64,000 nt of DNA from assembly GCA_035235625.1 (NCBI GenBank), contig CP141142.1, forward strand, positions 39,814,995-39,878,994. Reading direction: 5' to 3'. The notes under the pieces are model-generated. The model did no database searches. It was given only the letters and a program-made list of their open reading frames with translations, and was not told the origin of the DNA. This document shows, piece by piece, positions 13,000-24,659 of the stretch; positions within the stretch are counted from its first letter, which is position 1, and every line of letters starts with the position of its first letter. This DNA is from Saururus chinensis (Eukaryota; Streptophyta; Magnoliopsida; Piperales; Saururaceae). Made by a program: the position numbers and the translations under genes.

Positions 13000-13129
13000 G
13001 TTTACAAGAGCTTGGGCACATGAACCGTCGGTTTCAACTATGTGACTCTGGGAAACTTCGGATCTAAATCCAACGGCTTGCATTATTCAAGGCTTATACA
13101 GTCACACGTGAGCCTTGGCTCTTGTAAAC
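13000..13129. mobile_element. Short inverted-repeat MITE
   Basis: GTTTACAAGAGC at the left and GCTCTTGTAAAC at the right are perfect 12-bp inverted repeats that continue imperfectly inward. The unit is 130 bp. No clear target duplication is visible, so the family is uncertain. Confidence 0.5.
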
Positions 13130-13225
13130 GGGCCTTGATTGGCCTCTTATAGTAATATGGTTAAAAAAGGGTAATAAGCATAAGCTAAATGGAACAAGTT
13201 TTGATTCGTCCGTCTAAAATTAAAT

Positions 13226-13304
13226 ACTCCATCTCTCTTAAATTAATAACTTTATTTTATTTTTCAAAATGAATTAAAATATTAATGTGTAACAGTGGGA
13301 GTAC
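13226..13304. mobile_element. Stowaway-like MITE, very short
   Basis: The left end TACTCCATCTCTC and the reverse complement of the right end TACTCCCACTGTT resemble the CTCCCTCCGT ends of plant Tc1/mariner Stowaway elements. The interior contains the usual 'aattaataactttatttt'. At about 78 bp it is probably internally deleted. Confidence 0.55.
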
Positions 13305-14354
13305 AATTTTGCATGTACTAGGAAATAACACGGGGGAGATGGAATATAAATCTAATTGAGCCCTTTTAACCTTGTAGGATGTTAGGTTCTCCCTCTTCTT
13401 GTCAATGAATCTTCTTCTTCGCCCTCTACTATACCGTAGTAACTGATACGTACTTACTGTACGCAGTGCTAATAGTGCTTGCTACTTTTCATTATTGCAG
13501 GGTACTTTATGAACTTCTTTTATATTCTAGCTAATAGTAGTTCTTATTATCTACTTCTTTATCAGTGAAATCGACAATTTTTGTAATATTTGTATTATCA
13601 TTATCAAGCAAGATTGCATCAGGCTTTACTGAAAACATTTAGGGGATGAAGCCCGCAGGGTTTTAATGTGAACATGTAATTGATATTTACTCTGCACCAA
13701 GAGAATCACACAACCTTTACTTGGCATAAATACAAGATTATCAGTGGGAAAACAAAGAAGTGGGTAAATGCAATTATTTGGTACACGGCTCTAAAATGGG
13801 AATCGGGTTCCTTGAGCCTACAATTCTGAACTCTTAAGGCAGGTGACCATTGCAAAAGTGATTGAGCTGTGGATGCTTAAAGCTATAAGATGGCCTAAGG
13901 GGTTTTTTACATCATCTGCCTAGAAATAGGCCCTTGGGCCTGTCTCAACTGGAAGGGCATACTTTAGTTGGAGGCTTGGAGCATCTGAGTGAGCCCAAAT
14001 ATCCTCTCCAGCTTGGTGAGCCCCCTTTTTCAAGTACGCAATGCCTAGTGTACTTTGTAACAAAAATTAAAATATAACACCTGTGAGACATAATCAGCTG
14101 GTAAAGCTTGACCATTTTTTGAAACATAATCAGTTGGTAAAGCTTGACCAGCATAGATCAATGGTACGTACACCCACTAGATCGCATATTCCCTTCATGC
14201 AAAAACGCAGTCCGTATGCTCCATGCGTACAAACTGTACGCTAATGGATGCAGCGTCGACTACACTAATGAAGCTTTCAGGAGCTGAGTTTTGGCCAGCC
14301 AAACAACATTGGCAACCCATATGTTTGTTTACTGCATGCTATGGAGTTTTATAT
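13305..14354. other. Intergenic DNA
   Basis: No supported gene. A short direct duplication, 'cataatcagctggtaaagcttgacca', occurs twice between about 14088 and 14150. Confidence 0.45.
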
Positions 14355-14559
14355 TACTCTTTCTATCTAATCTTAATATTATATTTTAAAAAATAATAAT
14401 TTTTATTAAATGGTGAAACTCATATCTAAGACAAAGGAAAAATAAGTTTATAATACTCTTTTATAAGTACTTAACCTCTTAAATTAAACAAAATGAAGTT
14501 ATTAATATGAAACTATTTTTTTTGCCAAATAAAATAATTAATGTAGGACTGAGGAAGTA
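14355..14559. mobile_element. Stowaway-like MITE
   Basis: The left end TACTCTTTCTATCTAATC and the right end, in reverse complement TACTTCCTCAGTCC, are the typical degenerate Stowaway termini. TA at each edge fits the TA target duplication. It is about 205 bp, AT-rich and non-coding. Confidence 0.6.
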
Positions 14560-14577
14560 TTTTTTATTTTATTTTTA

Positions 14578-14873
14578 GGATAAATTATACTTACACCTTT
14601 GGGCTTTGACTTTTAGTAAAATTATATTTACAACCTCTTAATCTTTCACAAATTACACAAAATCCTTGACATTAACAAAAATACTATTTTTAAATGAAGA
14701 AAATATCCTTATTCACTTAATTTCTTGATAGTTGACAATATTACACGTACATGAATAATTTAGTAATTTTTAAATTATTTTACATGAAACTATTAACATC
14801 AAGAGTTATATATAATTTTTAAAACGTTACATAAGTGCAATTTCAAGGAATTAATGTAAGTACTATTTCACCT
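14578..14873. mobile_element. MITE with GGATAAATTATACTTACACC-type ends
   Basis: The left end reads aggataaattatacttacacc. The right end, in reverse complement, reads aaaaggtgaaatagtacttac. Similar 'GGATAAATT.CACTTACACC' ends occur in plant MITEs. I could not define a target duplication. Confidence 0.45.
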
Positions 14874-15116
14874 TTTTTTATTTGGGAAAGCTTTATACTT
14901 TTTTTACATGTGAAATGAACAAAATTCTGAACAGTATGGGCTATAATACGAATAGCCCATCTAAATAATAAAATGGGCCAAAACAGGCTTGGGTCTTATC
15001 TCAAACCAACCTTTTTGTGTTTTTTTGGCTGTCAGTGTTACTGTCTGATGATTGATTGGTAGTTATAAAGCAAATCAGCCCGCTCTTTCTGTAGGACAGC
15101 TAAGTAATTCCCTTCA

Positions 15117-16130
15117 AGTTCATTTCAAAGAGGCCATAATTTCAACCCATCTGTTCTTTCATTTTGGCGAAATTTGTCGTGCTGTAGAGACACTATTTCT
15201 CCTACCTTAAATGAGTATTAGGCAAGCGTGCTAAAACCTGAAGCTTGCAATTAACTCTTTGATGGTTTCACAAACCAGATGAACACTTGCCGAGTAGAAA
15301 ATGTGTCAAATAAAATAGCTTTTATATTAACGGGCAAGAATGCATATGCATTACATGTATAAATATAAATTAAATTAAAAATAAATTTTGTATTGAATAA
15401 AAGTTTCACTCTCAAGTTATAGTCAGAATACATATTTTTAAAATAATAATATTCATAAATTACATGCACATATAATTATAAATACTATATTAACCCATAT
15501 ATATTTGTAATAGTCAATTGTTACTCCAAATCTCATAAACTTAATTACTTTTAAGTCATAGGATACAATGACAATTATATCGAAGGACTTTGCATTGTGA
15601 TGTGTATCATTCCTATACATAGACTATAATTACTTTTAGGTTCATCTCAAAGAGGCCATAGTTTCACCCAACTATTTTTCCATCTTGGCAAAATTTGTCT
15701 TGCTCTAGACATCCTATTTTTCCCACCTTATACGAGTAGTAGGCAAGCATGCTAAAATATGAAGCTTGCAGCTCTTTGCTGGTTTCACAAACCAGATGGA
15801 CCAATGAACCACTTGCGGAGTAGACAATGTGTCAACAAAAATAGTTTTTACATCAACTAGCAATAATGCATATGCATTATGTATATAAATATAAATTAAA
15901 TAAAAAAATAAAATAAAATATGTATCAAATAAATGTCTCTCTTCCATGCTATGGTGAGAATATATGTTTTTAGAATCATAATGATCATAAATTACACATA
16001 TATATAAGTATAAGTACTATACTAACCCATATACACTCTTAGTAGTCGATTGTGATGCTAAATATCATATCTTATAGGGTTATATTAAGTCATAGGTTGG
16101 CGAAGATAATAGTCAAAGGATTTTACATTG
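15117..16130. repeat. Diverged tandem duplication, two ~525-bp units
   Basis: Unit 1 (about 15117-15610) and unit 2 (about 15643-16130) align along their length. Both contain 'caaagaggccata', 'gaagcttgca', 'gtttcacaaaccagatg', 'aatgcatatgcatta' and 'tataaatataaattaaa' in the same order and spacing. No conserved long frame is shared, so this looks like a non-coding duplication, now perhaps 75-80% identical by eye. Confidence 0.75.
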
Positions 16131-19100
16131 GATAACACAAGATTCACATTCAAGACTATATTGATAGTGGGTCTCATTTGATAGAGCATGTTAGTATTTT
16201 TTTCAATTGTGTAAAAATGTGTGAATCCGAACATATGTAATATAGGTAAAAATAATAAAAAAATTATTATCAAGAAATATATTGTATATATGACTCATAA
16301 AAAAGTTCGAGAAAACGTACTAATTTGGGATCTCATTTAAATAGAACTTGTCAAAAACTCTCCAACGATGTAAAAAATGCACAAATCTGTATTCAAGAGT
16401 ACAAATATAATCTTACAAAGTTAAAATTAACATAATTCCTAAACAATAGGGTACTTGTCGTATTTACAATCAATATTAAATTGACATATGGTAGTCATTT
16501 AAAATAATCTAAGTAAATAATTATACTAGATTACCCTCATATCACATACCAGTTGAGGGCAATATAGAAAGTTTAGAAAATACAAATATTTTTTAATTCA
16601 ATAATTTTTTTAAATAGTTAGACTAAAATTTTAAAAGATAGGTAAAATCGGAATTAAGGGTGAAAATATGGGTAAAATAAGTAGACTTTAAAAATTTTGT
16701 CAGCTCTCGACTTGCTTTATATAATAGTATGATATACCCTAATTAACGAATGTTCATTCAAAAAATAAAAAAACCTACATAGTTATCTCTCTAGTTTACC
16801 TGGGTTGTTGTCTTTGTATATTCACACTTAAGACTTTCGGTAATGTAAGGATTTTTGGTATATGAAAAATGTTTACATGACCAATGACATGTGGAGGGAG
16901 AATCTTTGGGAACCATTGAATTTAGCTTCTAAGTTTCTCTCTCACCACGTCCTTTGTGATATGGTAGCACCAAATTTTGGTCATAAAAAGTGATTATGCT
17001 AGACAAGCCCATGTGATTATGACATAACACTTGTAGTTCCTTGTCCACGACGGATTCATCTCCTTAAAGAATCCTAATTTCATGCACTAGCTCAACTCAC
17101 TTTCTCTTAATTTTCTGTAATATTTCAGCATAAATATGAAATATATACTCTGTATCGTTTACTAAGCATTAGATGAGTACGAAAATTCTGGAAGATCCAA
17201 TGCTCATCTTGGTACCAATTTCTACAAGTTACCATGACAAAGTGTCCCCTACCCTTAATTTTGCAAGCTCCTAGTCAATAATTGTATATGCCCACCCAGT
17301 GATGTAGTGGAGCAACTATTTTTTGTGTTGACCCAGAGGTAGATAACACGTTATCTCTTAGATTATGCCCCCACATCAAAACTAGGTCATCTTAGTTTCA
17401 CCACATATCTATCTCCTTGCACAGAATGCAAACTTGTTTGACCATTCCCAATTTTCAAGTCGTGCTTCAGAAATAGCATGGTAAGATAATGTTACAGTCC
17501 CAGATTCTTGTATTAACAGGAGGGAGAGAGAGAGAGAGAGAGGCTCAGTGGCGTATGCATGTTACTATTGCTAACAGTTGGGATGGGTGCAACAGGAGTC
17601 CAAAGTGAAAAACACATAAATCAATGTTTCTTAGCATTTTGGAAGATTTCTTGTACAAAGTCGTATCACGAAGCAAAAGGTGTCTGCCTTGGAAGGTCAA
17701 CTGGGTATGAAGTGGGTGTGTTCTGCTCGAAATAGTGGCCCATGTGTGTATACTCAAAACAATACACTTCAAGGGCCTTGGTACATCAAGTTTACTTATG
17801 AGCATCATGGGCAATTGTGATGGGACCATTGGCGGTGGCTCCTATTGGCACAGTTCTAAATAAATAGGAATGCAAAAAGTGGGCAACTGGGTTTGACACC
17901 AAAAAATGCTTTAAGTGACCTGAAGATTATACATGATGAACCTACTGCATCATTTGGATGATTAGTATGGCCTATTTTTCTGAACCCCACTAATAAACGT
18001 ATTTGAATGATGAAATAGGTTCATCACGTATGGACCTTCGCGTCAATGCAGCATTACTCCTGACCCAACCCTGCTTGCTTTTGCATGTTATTTCTACATG
18101 AATATAATAAAATCCCAACACAGCACCGGAAGTTTGGTGGCTCATGGGAAAGGGATTCTGTGGGGGGCGTGCGAGAAGATGCTACAAGAGTGCCAGCCAA
18201 AAAAATAAAAAGAAGATGCTACAAGGGACACGGTAATGCCCAGTTCTTCATAGCTTAGCTTTTTAGGCATTCCGGCTGAAATATGCCTGTCATCATGAAA
18301 GACATAAACCTACTTGTAGGAGTCTCTAGTGTCAATATCATATTTCATTTATTCGAGAGTACTACCATAATCTTGTGTATGTTTGTCTCAACAGGGAAAG
18401 AGTTTTTCGTGCCCCCTTCTCACAATGAGCCTAATGTAAGGTACTTATGGAACCGTAGATATTTCATATCGAAGACATATATATGAGCACAAGTTAATAT
18501 AAATAATATATACTTATATTAATATGTATTAGTATGTATATCATCAATTTCGTACAGTTCCCATTATACATTCGTTAGGGTTATTATTAAAGTAGAACAT
18601 AAAAAATACTTCGTGTTAGAGAGAGTGAATGAGAGAGAGGGGGAGGGAGCATCTCCATTTTGCATATTACAAGACAGATTTGAGAGAGAAATCGTCATTC
18701 TTATAATTGCTTTAATCCTAAACAAATGAATACTTCTTTCACTAACATATACTTAATCATATCCTCCTTGCTGTAAATGATTGAGAAGATTGGTTCACAT
18801 GGCTATGTACTAAACTATACGAAAAAGCAAGAAGTTTGTGCAGATTATAAGTAAAAAAGAGCATGTGCCCTAGAGCTTGCAGTGGAGCTCCATGCCCTCC
18901 TAGGTCTATCTTTTCATCCATCAGTGGTGGGTCCTCCCTTCCTCCAGTCAAGACACAAGTTGGGCGTCAATGATGTCTCTAAGGCATCAGAAAAGCACCG
19001 TCCATAAGGACTGAGGAGAACTTGCACAATAAATAATTGAAGGTTTCAGCCAAATATGCAAAGTCCTTTTATAGCTCAAGTAATTATTGAGAAGATAATA

Positions 19101-19752
19101 AGTAAGATAGTGAAGGATTCCATCCAGAATGTCAATGCCTTCTCAAGCGTAAAGCTCATGGTATCTGTTGATTAAAACGAGCTTTAGCTAATGTTCATAT
19201 GTTCTTGGACTATTCATATCCATGTCCTCAGTTTACAATATTGAATTTCATGTCTATGAACAGTGAACTTGAAGAACATGTCCAAGTCATTGTTTTCTGT
19301 AGGAGTCAATTCAACATGGATAGAGAGATTTCCTGCTACATGAGCATACAAACTGCAGTGCTTTCGGTGGGAAGCCACTCAACTACAAGACTTTGATCAA
19401 AAGCTTAACGAATCCTTATCTATATCAAATAAATGTGGCCCAACAGTTGATGGAGTTGAATAGATGGCGACTCTCAACTCCAAGAAATATGTCTTGTTAT
19501 TGACTTAGCCGTGACAACTGACAAGACCCCTAAAAGAGATATGGTAATGTTGTTAGGACAAGCGTTGAAGAATTGAAAAAGACAGCTCTTTTCTTCTTTG
19601 TGATGGAGGTTAGAAAGGGAGAGTAGAAATCTTACCTCAGAAGACTCCCAGCTTAGAGAAAGAAGATAGTTCTTTCTAATTGCCTTGGCTCTAGAGTATG
19701 AAAATATAAAAAAGTAATAATAAGTAAATTTTAATAAACTTTTTATAAGTTT
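16131..19752. other. Intergenic AT-rich DNA
   Basis: About 3.6 kb without a supported gene. It has an (AG)n run at about 17523-17542. Minus-strand 17545-17829 is an open frame of 94 codons with no recognisable domain, and 18600-18660 is purine-rich. Confidence 0.45.
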
Positions 19753-19755
19753 TTA

Positions 19756-20290
19756 GGGGTTGCTTGGGTATTGAATTGTTTAAAGATTCAGTTGATTCAA
19801 CCTCAATTTAAGGTAAAATTTTTAGAATCTTATTTGTGTGTAGAAGCTGCGCATAATTAAAATTCAGTATTAAAGTTGATTTAGGCTATTTCAAGTCTGA
19901 ATCGGTCTGAATCACCTCAGTTAATTCAGTCTCCTAGTCCTTGTTTAAAAAATTACAGATTCTATTATTTTTTAACAATTATCTTTTATAATGATCTGAG
20001 CCTAAAAAAATATGTCATATAGGTAGGGCCCACTTTAAAAGTTCAAAATTACCTACCCTTGTGAGATCTTGTTTGATAGAGCATGAATTTAGAAGTGTAA
20101 TAATACGAAGAACGTGCATATTTGAGTTCGAGAGAGAGAGTGAGTTATATTAGTTTAAAGTTCTAAAATTAGTTTTAACATGATATCTAAATTTATTCTA
20201 ACAAATTCTCTTACCAAACGTAATTCACATTTGGCGGTGAATTTTTTTAATTAATTCGCTACTGAATTAATTAAGTACCCAAACAGCCAC
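19756..20290 (+). mobile_element. PIF/Harbinger (Tourist-like) MITE, copy D
   Basis: It starts GGGGTTGCTTGGGTATTGAA and ends with the complement of GTGGCTGTTTGGGTAC. It is flanked by TTA (19753-19755, 20291-20293). The 535-bp body aligns throughout with the 125-655 copy, for example 'ttgtgtgtagaag' and 'ttctaacaaattctcttaccaaacg'. Confidence 0.8.
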
Positions 20291-20465
20291 TTAATAACCT
20301 CACATAGAATCCCTACAAAAAACTCAATGACTAACTCCATGTCTATTTGAGTGGAGTCTCAAGAGAGTCAAAGTGGAGTCATTTATTACAATATTGTATA
20401 TGTTAAACAATAAAATGTCAAATTTTGCAAAAGTAAGAAGGCGATTTACACACTATTGCTAAGAT

Positions 20466-20609
20466 GGCGTTGGATCCGCTGTGGAGCACTCACATGTGAG
20501 TGCTCTCACAAAAGCCCAGCGAGCCATGAAAACTCATGCGAGCATTCATGGCTCGCTTGGCTTTTGTGAGAGCACTCACATGTGAGTGCTCCACAGCGGA
20601 TCTGAAAGC
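20466..20609. mobile_element. Foldback MITE with Mutator-type 9-bp target duplication
   Basis: TGCTAAGAT flanks the insert exactly on both sides (20457-20465, 20610-20618). The 144-bp insert is almost wholly a hairpin: 20473-20535 pairs with 20540-20602 with two mismatched positions besides the tiny loop. The high pairing and perfect duplication point to a recent insertion. The 9-bp duplication suggests a Mutator-like element; an 8-bp hAT reading is also possible. Confidence 0.75.
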
Positions 20610-20849
20610 TGCTAAGATATGCACTATTTTCCAAACCACTTGGATTTTTAAAAATATTATTGATTACCTGCTTTTAGGTTATTTTTCGTCCAAATTACCC
20701 TTTCCTTCTTAGACAATGCCCAATAAGCCCTTCCACAATAATCAAAGAATGATTCAACCAAATTGACCTCCCTTTTTTTTCACAACCCTTTATCATTGGC
20801 AAAGCCAATAAATAATCAAAATCAAATACAATATCACTGAGCAAAATAA

Positions 20850-21010
20850 AACACATCAAAGCATATTAAATTATATTAGATTACATCATATCATATCAGA
20901 TCTTATCAAAGCGTATTAGATCATACCAGAATAGATTAGAATATATCATATCAAAATAGAATGAATCATAGCAAAGCATATCAGAATACATCGAATCAGA
21001 GTAAAATATA
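20850..21010. repeat. AT-rich degenerate repeat with ~10-bp period
   Basis: Words of the form 'atcatatcag', 'atcatatcaa' and 'gcatattaga' follow one another at roughly 10-base steps for about 150 bases, with much divergence. It is non-coding. Confidence 0.65.
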
Positions 21011-22100
21011 TAACTTATTTAACATCTTAAGTTAACTACTTAAGATACACACATTTATTTAAAAAGAATTAAAGTAAAAAATGCTTACTCCTTTGATATT
21101 TCTAAAAGTAGCGGCGTTCAGAGTTTCTTCTTCCTTTAAAGCATCCTCCCCTTCATGTCCAGAGACGTCAAACAGAGCCTCCTCTTGCTCCAAAATATTT
21201 TTTCCTTTTCCACCCGAAGGTAGCGGACAAAACTTCCCCTAACCCGGAAATATATCTATCTTTCCTCACCCTTAAGCGACAAATAGAACCTTCCCTTTAC
21301 ATATGACATCTCTCACTTTACAAATTTAGAGGCGGCAAACAAAACCTTCCCTTACCCGGGACACTTTTCTCTTCACGGTTAGACAGTGGAGGATGGAGTC
21401 TCCTCTCTCCCTGGGTTGTTTTCCCCTCTAGAGTACTTTACTAGAAGAATGGACTATTTCATTACATAGGGCACCCTCGATTTAGTCAAGAACATCATTT
21501 GAATGAACTAAATCGGACTCAAAATGACCTGGAAACATAGAAACTGAATTTGGATCTCCAAACCCACCCCCTTATATAAGCCATGATGCCGCCCAAATGG
21601 CGGCCATGTGCAGCCTTTTTTGGTTGCGCAACGACGCACCCACATGCAAACACATGCCATGGGTGTGGATACTATGGTGCACTGGTTTGCCTCACCACGT
21701 TCAAGCTTGTCGCGCATTGCAAGCACCTGCACGGTCACATCAAACAAGTGCCATTTTTCTTTCTTTTTTAATTTTCGTTCTTATCTTCAAATGCTTATAT
21801 CTTTCTATCTTAGACTCGGATTTATGTATACTTGTTACCGTTGAGCTCGTATCGATGAACCATATAAAACTAGACCACTCAAGGTAGGTTATCTAGTTCT
21901 TTTTAAGTGGGTCCCACCTATGATACACTCTTCTTGAGGTCATAACTTTCACTCCCAACCTCTGTTTCTAGCGTTTTTCAAATCGTTATGCTCGTTTCTT
22001 CAAGCTTTACCCACATAGGAGAGTTTTCTCCTACATTTTAACTAATATTCCTCCAAAAATGAATAATTATTATTAACTCCTCTGTTTAACAAAATCGACA
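21011..22100. other. Repeat-like DNA with a TATA-like site, unclassified
   Basis: Section 21200-21390 holds about three imperfect copies of a ~75-bp unit built on 'gcggcaaacaaaaccttccc'. 'cccttatataagcc' at about 21571 is a self-complementary TATA-like site. The moderately GC-rich 21590-21760 gives short frames on both strands without domains. The region resembles the regulatory part of a retroelement LTR, but I found no paired ends. Confidence 0.35.
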
Positions 22101-22129
22101 AATGGGTTATCACACCTCCCCTCCTTGCA

Positions 22130-22370
22130 TCTTCCACCCACTCAGCTTTGATCCATGCCTACTACAGTCGTTTTGTGCTAATCCACTGCCTACCTCACAT
22201 GGACTTGCCTTCCCGCACTCCTCCATCCATAGCGCGATCCATTGTCTACGGTGCGCAAACCTCCCTTCCACGCACTCCTTTGTCCACAACATTGATCCAC
22301 CACCTACCATGCATGGACCTCCCTTTCTCACTCCTCCATCTATAATGCTAATCCACCACCTTTTGATCTG
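22130..22370. repeat. Tandem repeat, ~57-bp unit, about four copies
   Basis: Units begin 'atccactgcctacc', 'atccattgtctacgg' and 'atccaccacctacc', with 'cgcactcctcc.tcca' in the middle. The period is a multiple of three, so long Pro/His-rich frames appear, but no protein family is recognised. Confidence 0.65.
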
Positions 22371-22467
22371 TGTATATGTAGAATGCTAAAGTGTTTCAGT
22401 GATAATGTTGAATCAATTAAAAAATATTGCATAATCGATTTCTATGTTATTTTTGAATCACTTCAGC

Positions 22468-22730
22468 AATATTAGTATAGAATTAATGTTTATTTGATAA
22501 TGTGAACTGAATCAATCTAGACTTATAGTATTAATGGTGGTTTGTTGTTGGTGTTGCTTTGATCCATGAATGTGTATCATACATCACTTCAACAACGTTA
22601 GTATATCTTTGAATCAATGTTTGTTTGATGATGTGAACTGAAATCAGTCTTGAATTGTAGTATTAATGGTGAATTGTTGTTGTGTTATTTTGATCTATAT
22701 ATACATATAACACAAAAGTGATACAACAAT
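22468..22730. repeat. Tandem duplication, ~130-bp unit, two copies
   Basis: 'ttagtat' is followed in both units by 'tgtttatttgat(a/g)atgtgaactga', 'gtattaatggtg' and 'ttgttgtt', then 'ttgat'. The second unit starts near 22593. Confidence 0.65.
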
Positions 22731-23166
22731 ATTCTTCGATTCATTCAACAATATTACCATATTTCCAGTTAGGAAGACAAATACGCCACCTTGTCAGGAG
22801 GGAGTGGTGGAGGGGAGGACCCGCCTCTCCCTAGTGGGGCCGCCCTAGAGGCAGTGGTGGAGGAGGTACTGAAGGAGTGACAGGTAGGGTCAGAGACTGA
22901 GGAAGGGAACAAGGTGGGGTGGAAGATGAGGAATGCAAGGTGAGAGAGGGTGACAAAGGACCAAAAGGTAAGCTTAGGAAGTGGGGAGGAGTGTATAATG
23001 CAGAAGCAAATCAAGAATATTGTAGAATTAGTTCAACAATATTGTAGAATTAGTTCAACAATATTGTTGAATTAATTCAACAATGTTACTTTATTTACTG
23101 TGACGAGGACGGAGAGGCCACCATATTAGGTGGGAGTGGAGGACTCACCTCTCCCAGGAGGGGCCG

Positions 23167-24577
23167 TGATAAGTATGAAATCTATATCTATTTTATATGC
23201 CTTTTTACCTTATTTGCTAGTATAGATTAGGTTAATTTAGAGTTAATTATGGTTTATTTAGATTAAGATAGATATTAGTATTTTAGTTTAATTATTAATG
23301 ATTTTGTAGTTATTAGTTGTTTAGACATGTATTTAAATCAAGATGAAATTTTAATTATATTCTACATGTCTAAAATATGGTATTTTATGTTTTGTAGGTA
23401 AAGTGCACTTATCAAAGTACTTGGACAATGTTTGAAATGATTAAAAATAGTCTTCACATGCTTTAAAGTGATTTGGACAACTTTTCGGAGTTATAAACAA
23501 GTTAGAAATTAATATGGACACGAAGGAAAGTTTAATGAACAGAGTCCAGGAAAATAGAAACACTGTAGCCGATCGATCGGGCATGTAGGGCGATCGATCG
23601 GGATAACGTGAATTCAGATGAAAATACAGTGTAGCCGATCGATCGGGAATGCAGGGCGATTGATCGGCATAACATGCAGTTTCCTTATTTGTCCCAAATT
23701 CCAATCCTTTTCATATTGGACTTCTTCCTACGGAACTTATGCCTATAAAAAGACATATTTGGCTTAGAATTGGGGGATTCCAGTAGATTTTAAGAGGAGA
23801 AAAAGGAAGAAGAAGATGGAAGAGAATTCAAAGCTTTCAATGGAGATTCAAGTGCTTTCTTCTACCATGGGAGGCTAGACTTTTCTTTTACTTAGGAGTT
23901 GATGAAGCTATAGATAAGTTTCAGTTTCTTTTCTTTTTAATTTAGATCTCAGTTGTGAATGATGACAATTGTATGATATGGATTTCCTTTTTAATGGAAG
24001 AGCTTTTAATGTTTATTCAAGTCTATGTTGATTTATTGTCTTGTAGATGATAGATTGATATGATTTTGATATTTGCATCGATTTTAATTTCTGTGATTTA
24101 GATGAGATGGTCATATAATAGTTTTAATGTTCAGATAATTAATGACTTGGATGAGTTATACTAAGATTAGACGGGTCATGCCTATAGCTAGTTTAGTGTA
24201 GATGATCCGTGCTATTGTCGAAGATAGTTCATGCCATGGAAGTTAATTAATGATTCTTTTTGAAGTAATTCTAGCTTGTAGCTGAGAATACTTATTCATG
24301 TTCACACTAGATTTAGATTAAAAGTTAAGGAATTGTTATGGTTCTATAGTGAATTCAATTTCCTAAGTAAATTCCATCATATTAATCTCTTATTTTTAAA
24401 CTAGTTGATTTATTTCCTTTACCTAATTAAAGTTTAAGTTTGATTTAGTTTTTAATCAGCAAATTTCTCTTTAGATTTAGTAATAATCCATCTGTCCCTG
24501 AGGTTCGACAACCCTTAAATACTTATCCTAGTACAATTACCTTGTACACTTGCAAATGGTTTAATTATAAACGATCA
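23167..24577 (+). mobile_element. Solo LTR, Athila/Tat-like Ty3-Gypsy (fossil)
   Basis: A single 1,411-bp LTR beginning TGATAAGTATG and ending AACGATCA, with the 5-bp target duplication GGCCG on each side (23162-23166, 24578-24582). No internal retroelement region is present, so it is a solo LTR left by recombination. The 3' part with 'cctgaggttcgacaaccc' and 'ttgtacacttgc' resembles Athila/Tat LTRs. A TATA-like 'cctataaaaag' lies near 23741. It carries two pairs of CGATCGATCG palindromes at 23570-23666. Age cannot be set from one LTR. Confidence 0.8.
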
Positions 24578-24659
24578 GGCCGCCCTAGGGGGTGATAGAG
24601 GAGGATGTGTAGAGGGAATATTGGGCAAGGTCAGAGGCAAAGGCGGAGGAAGGTGTTGA

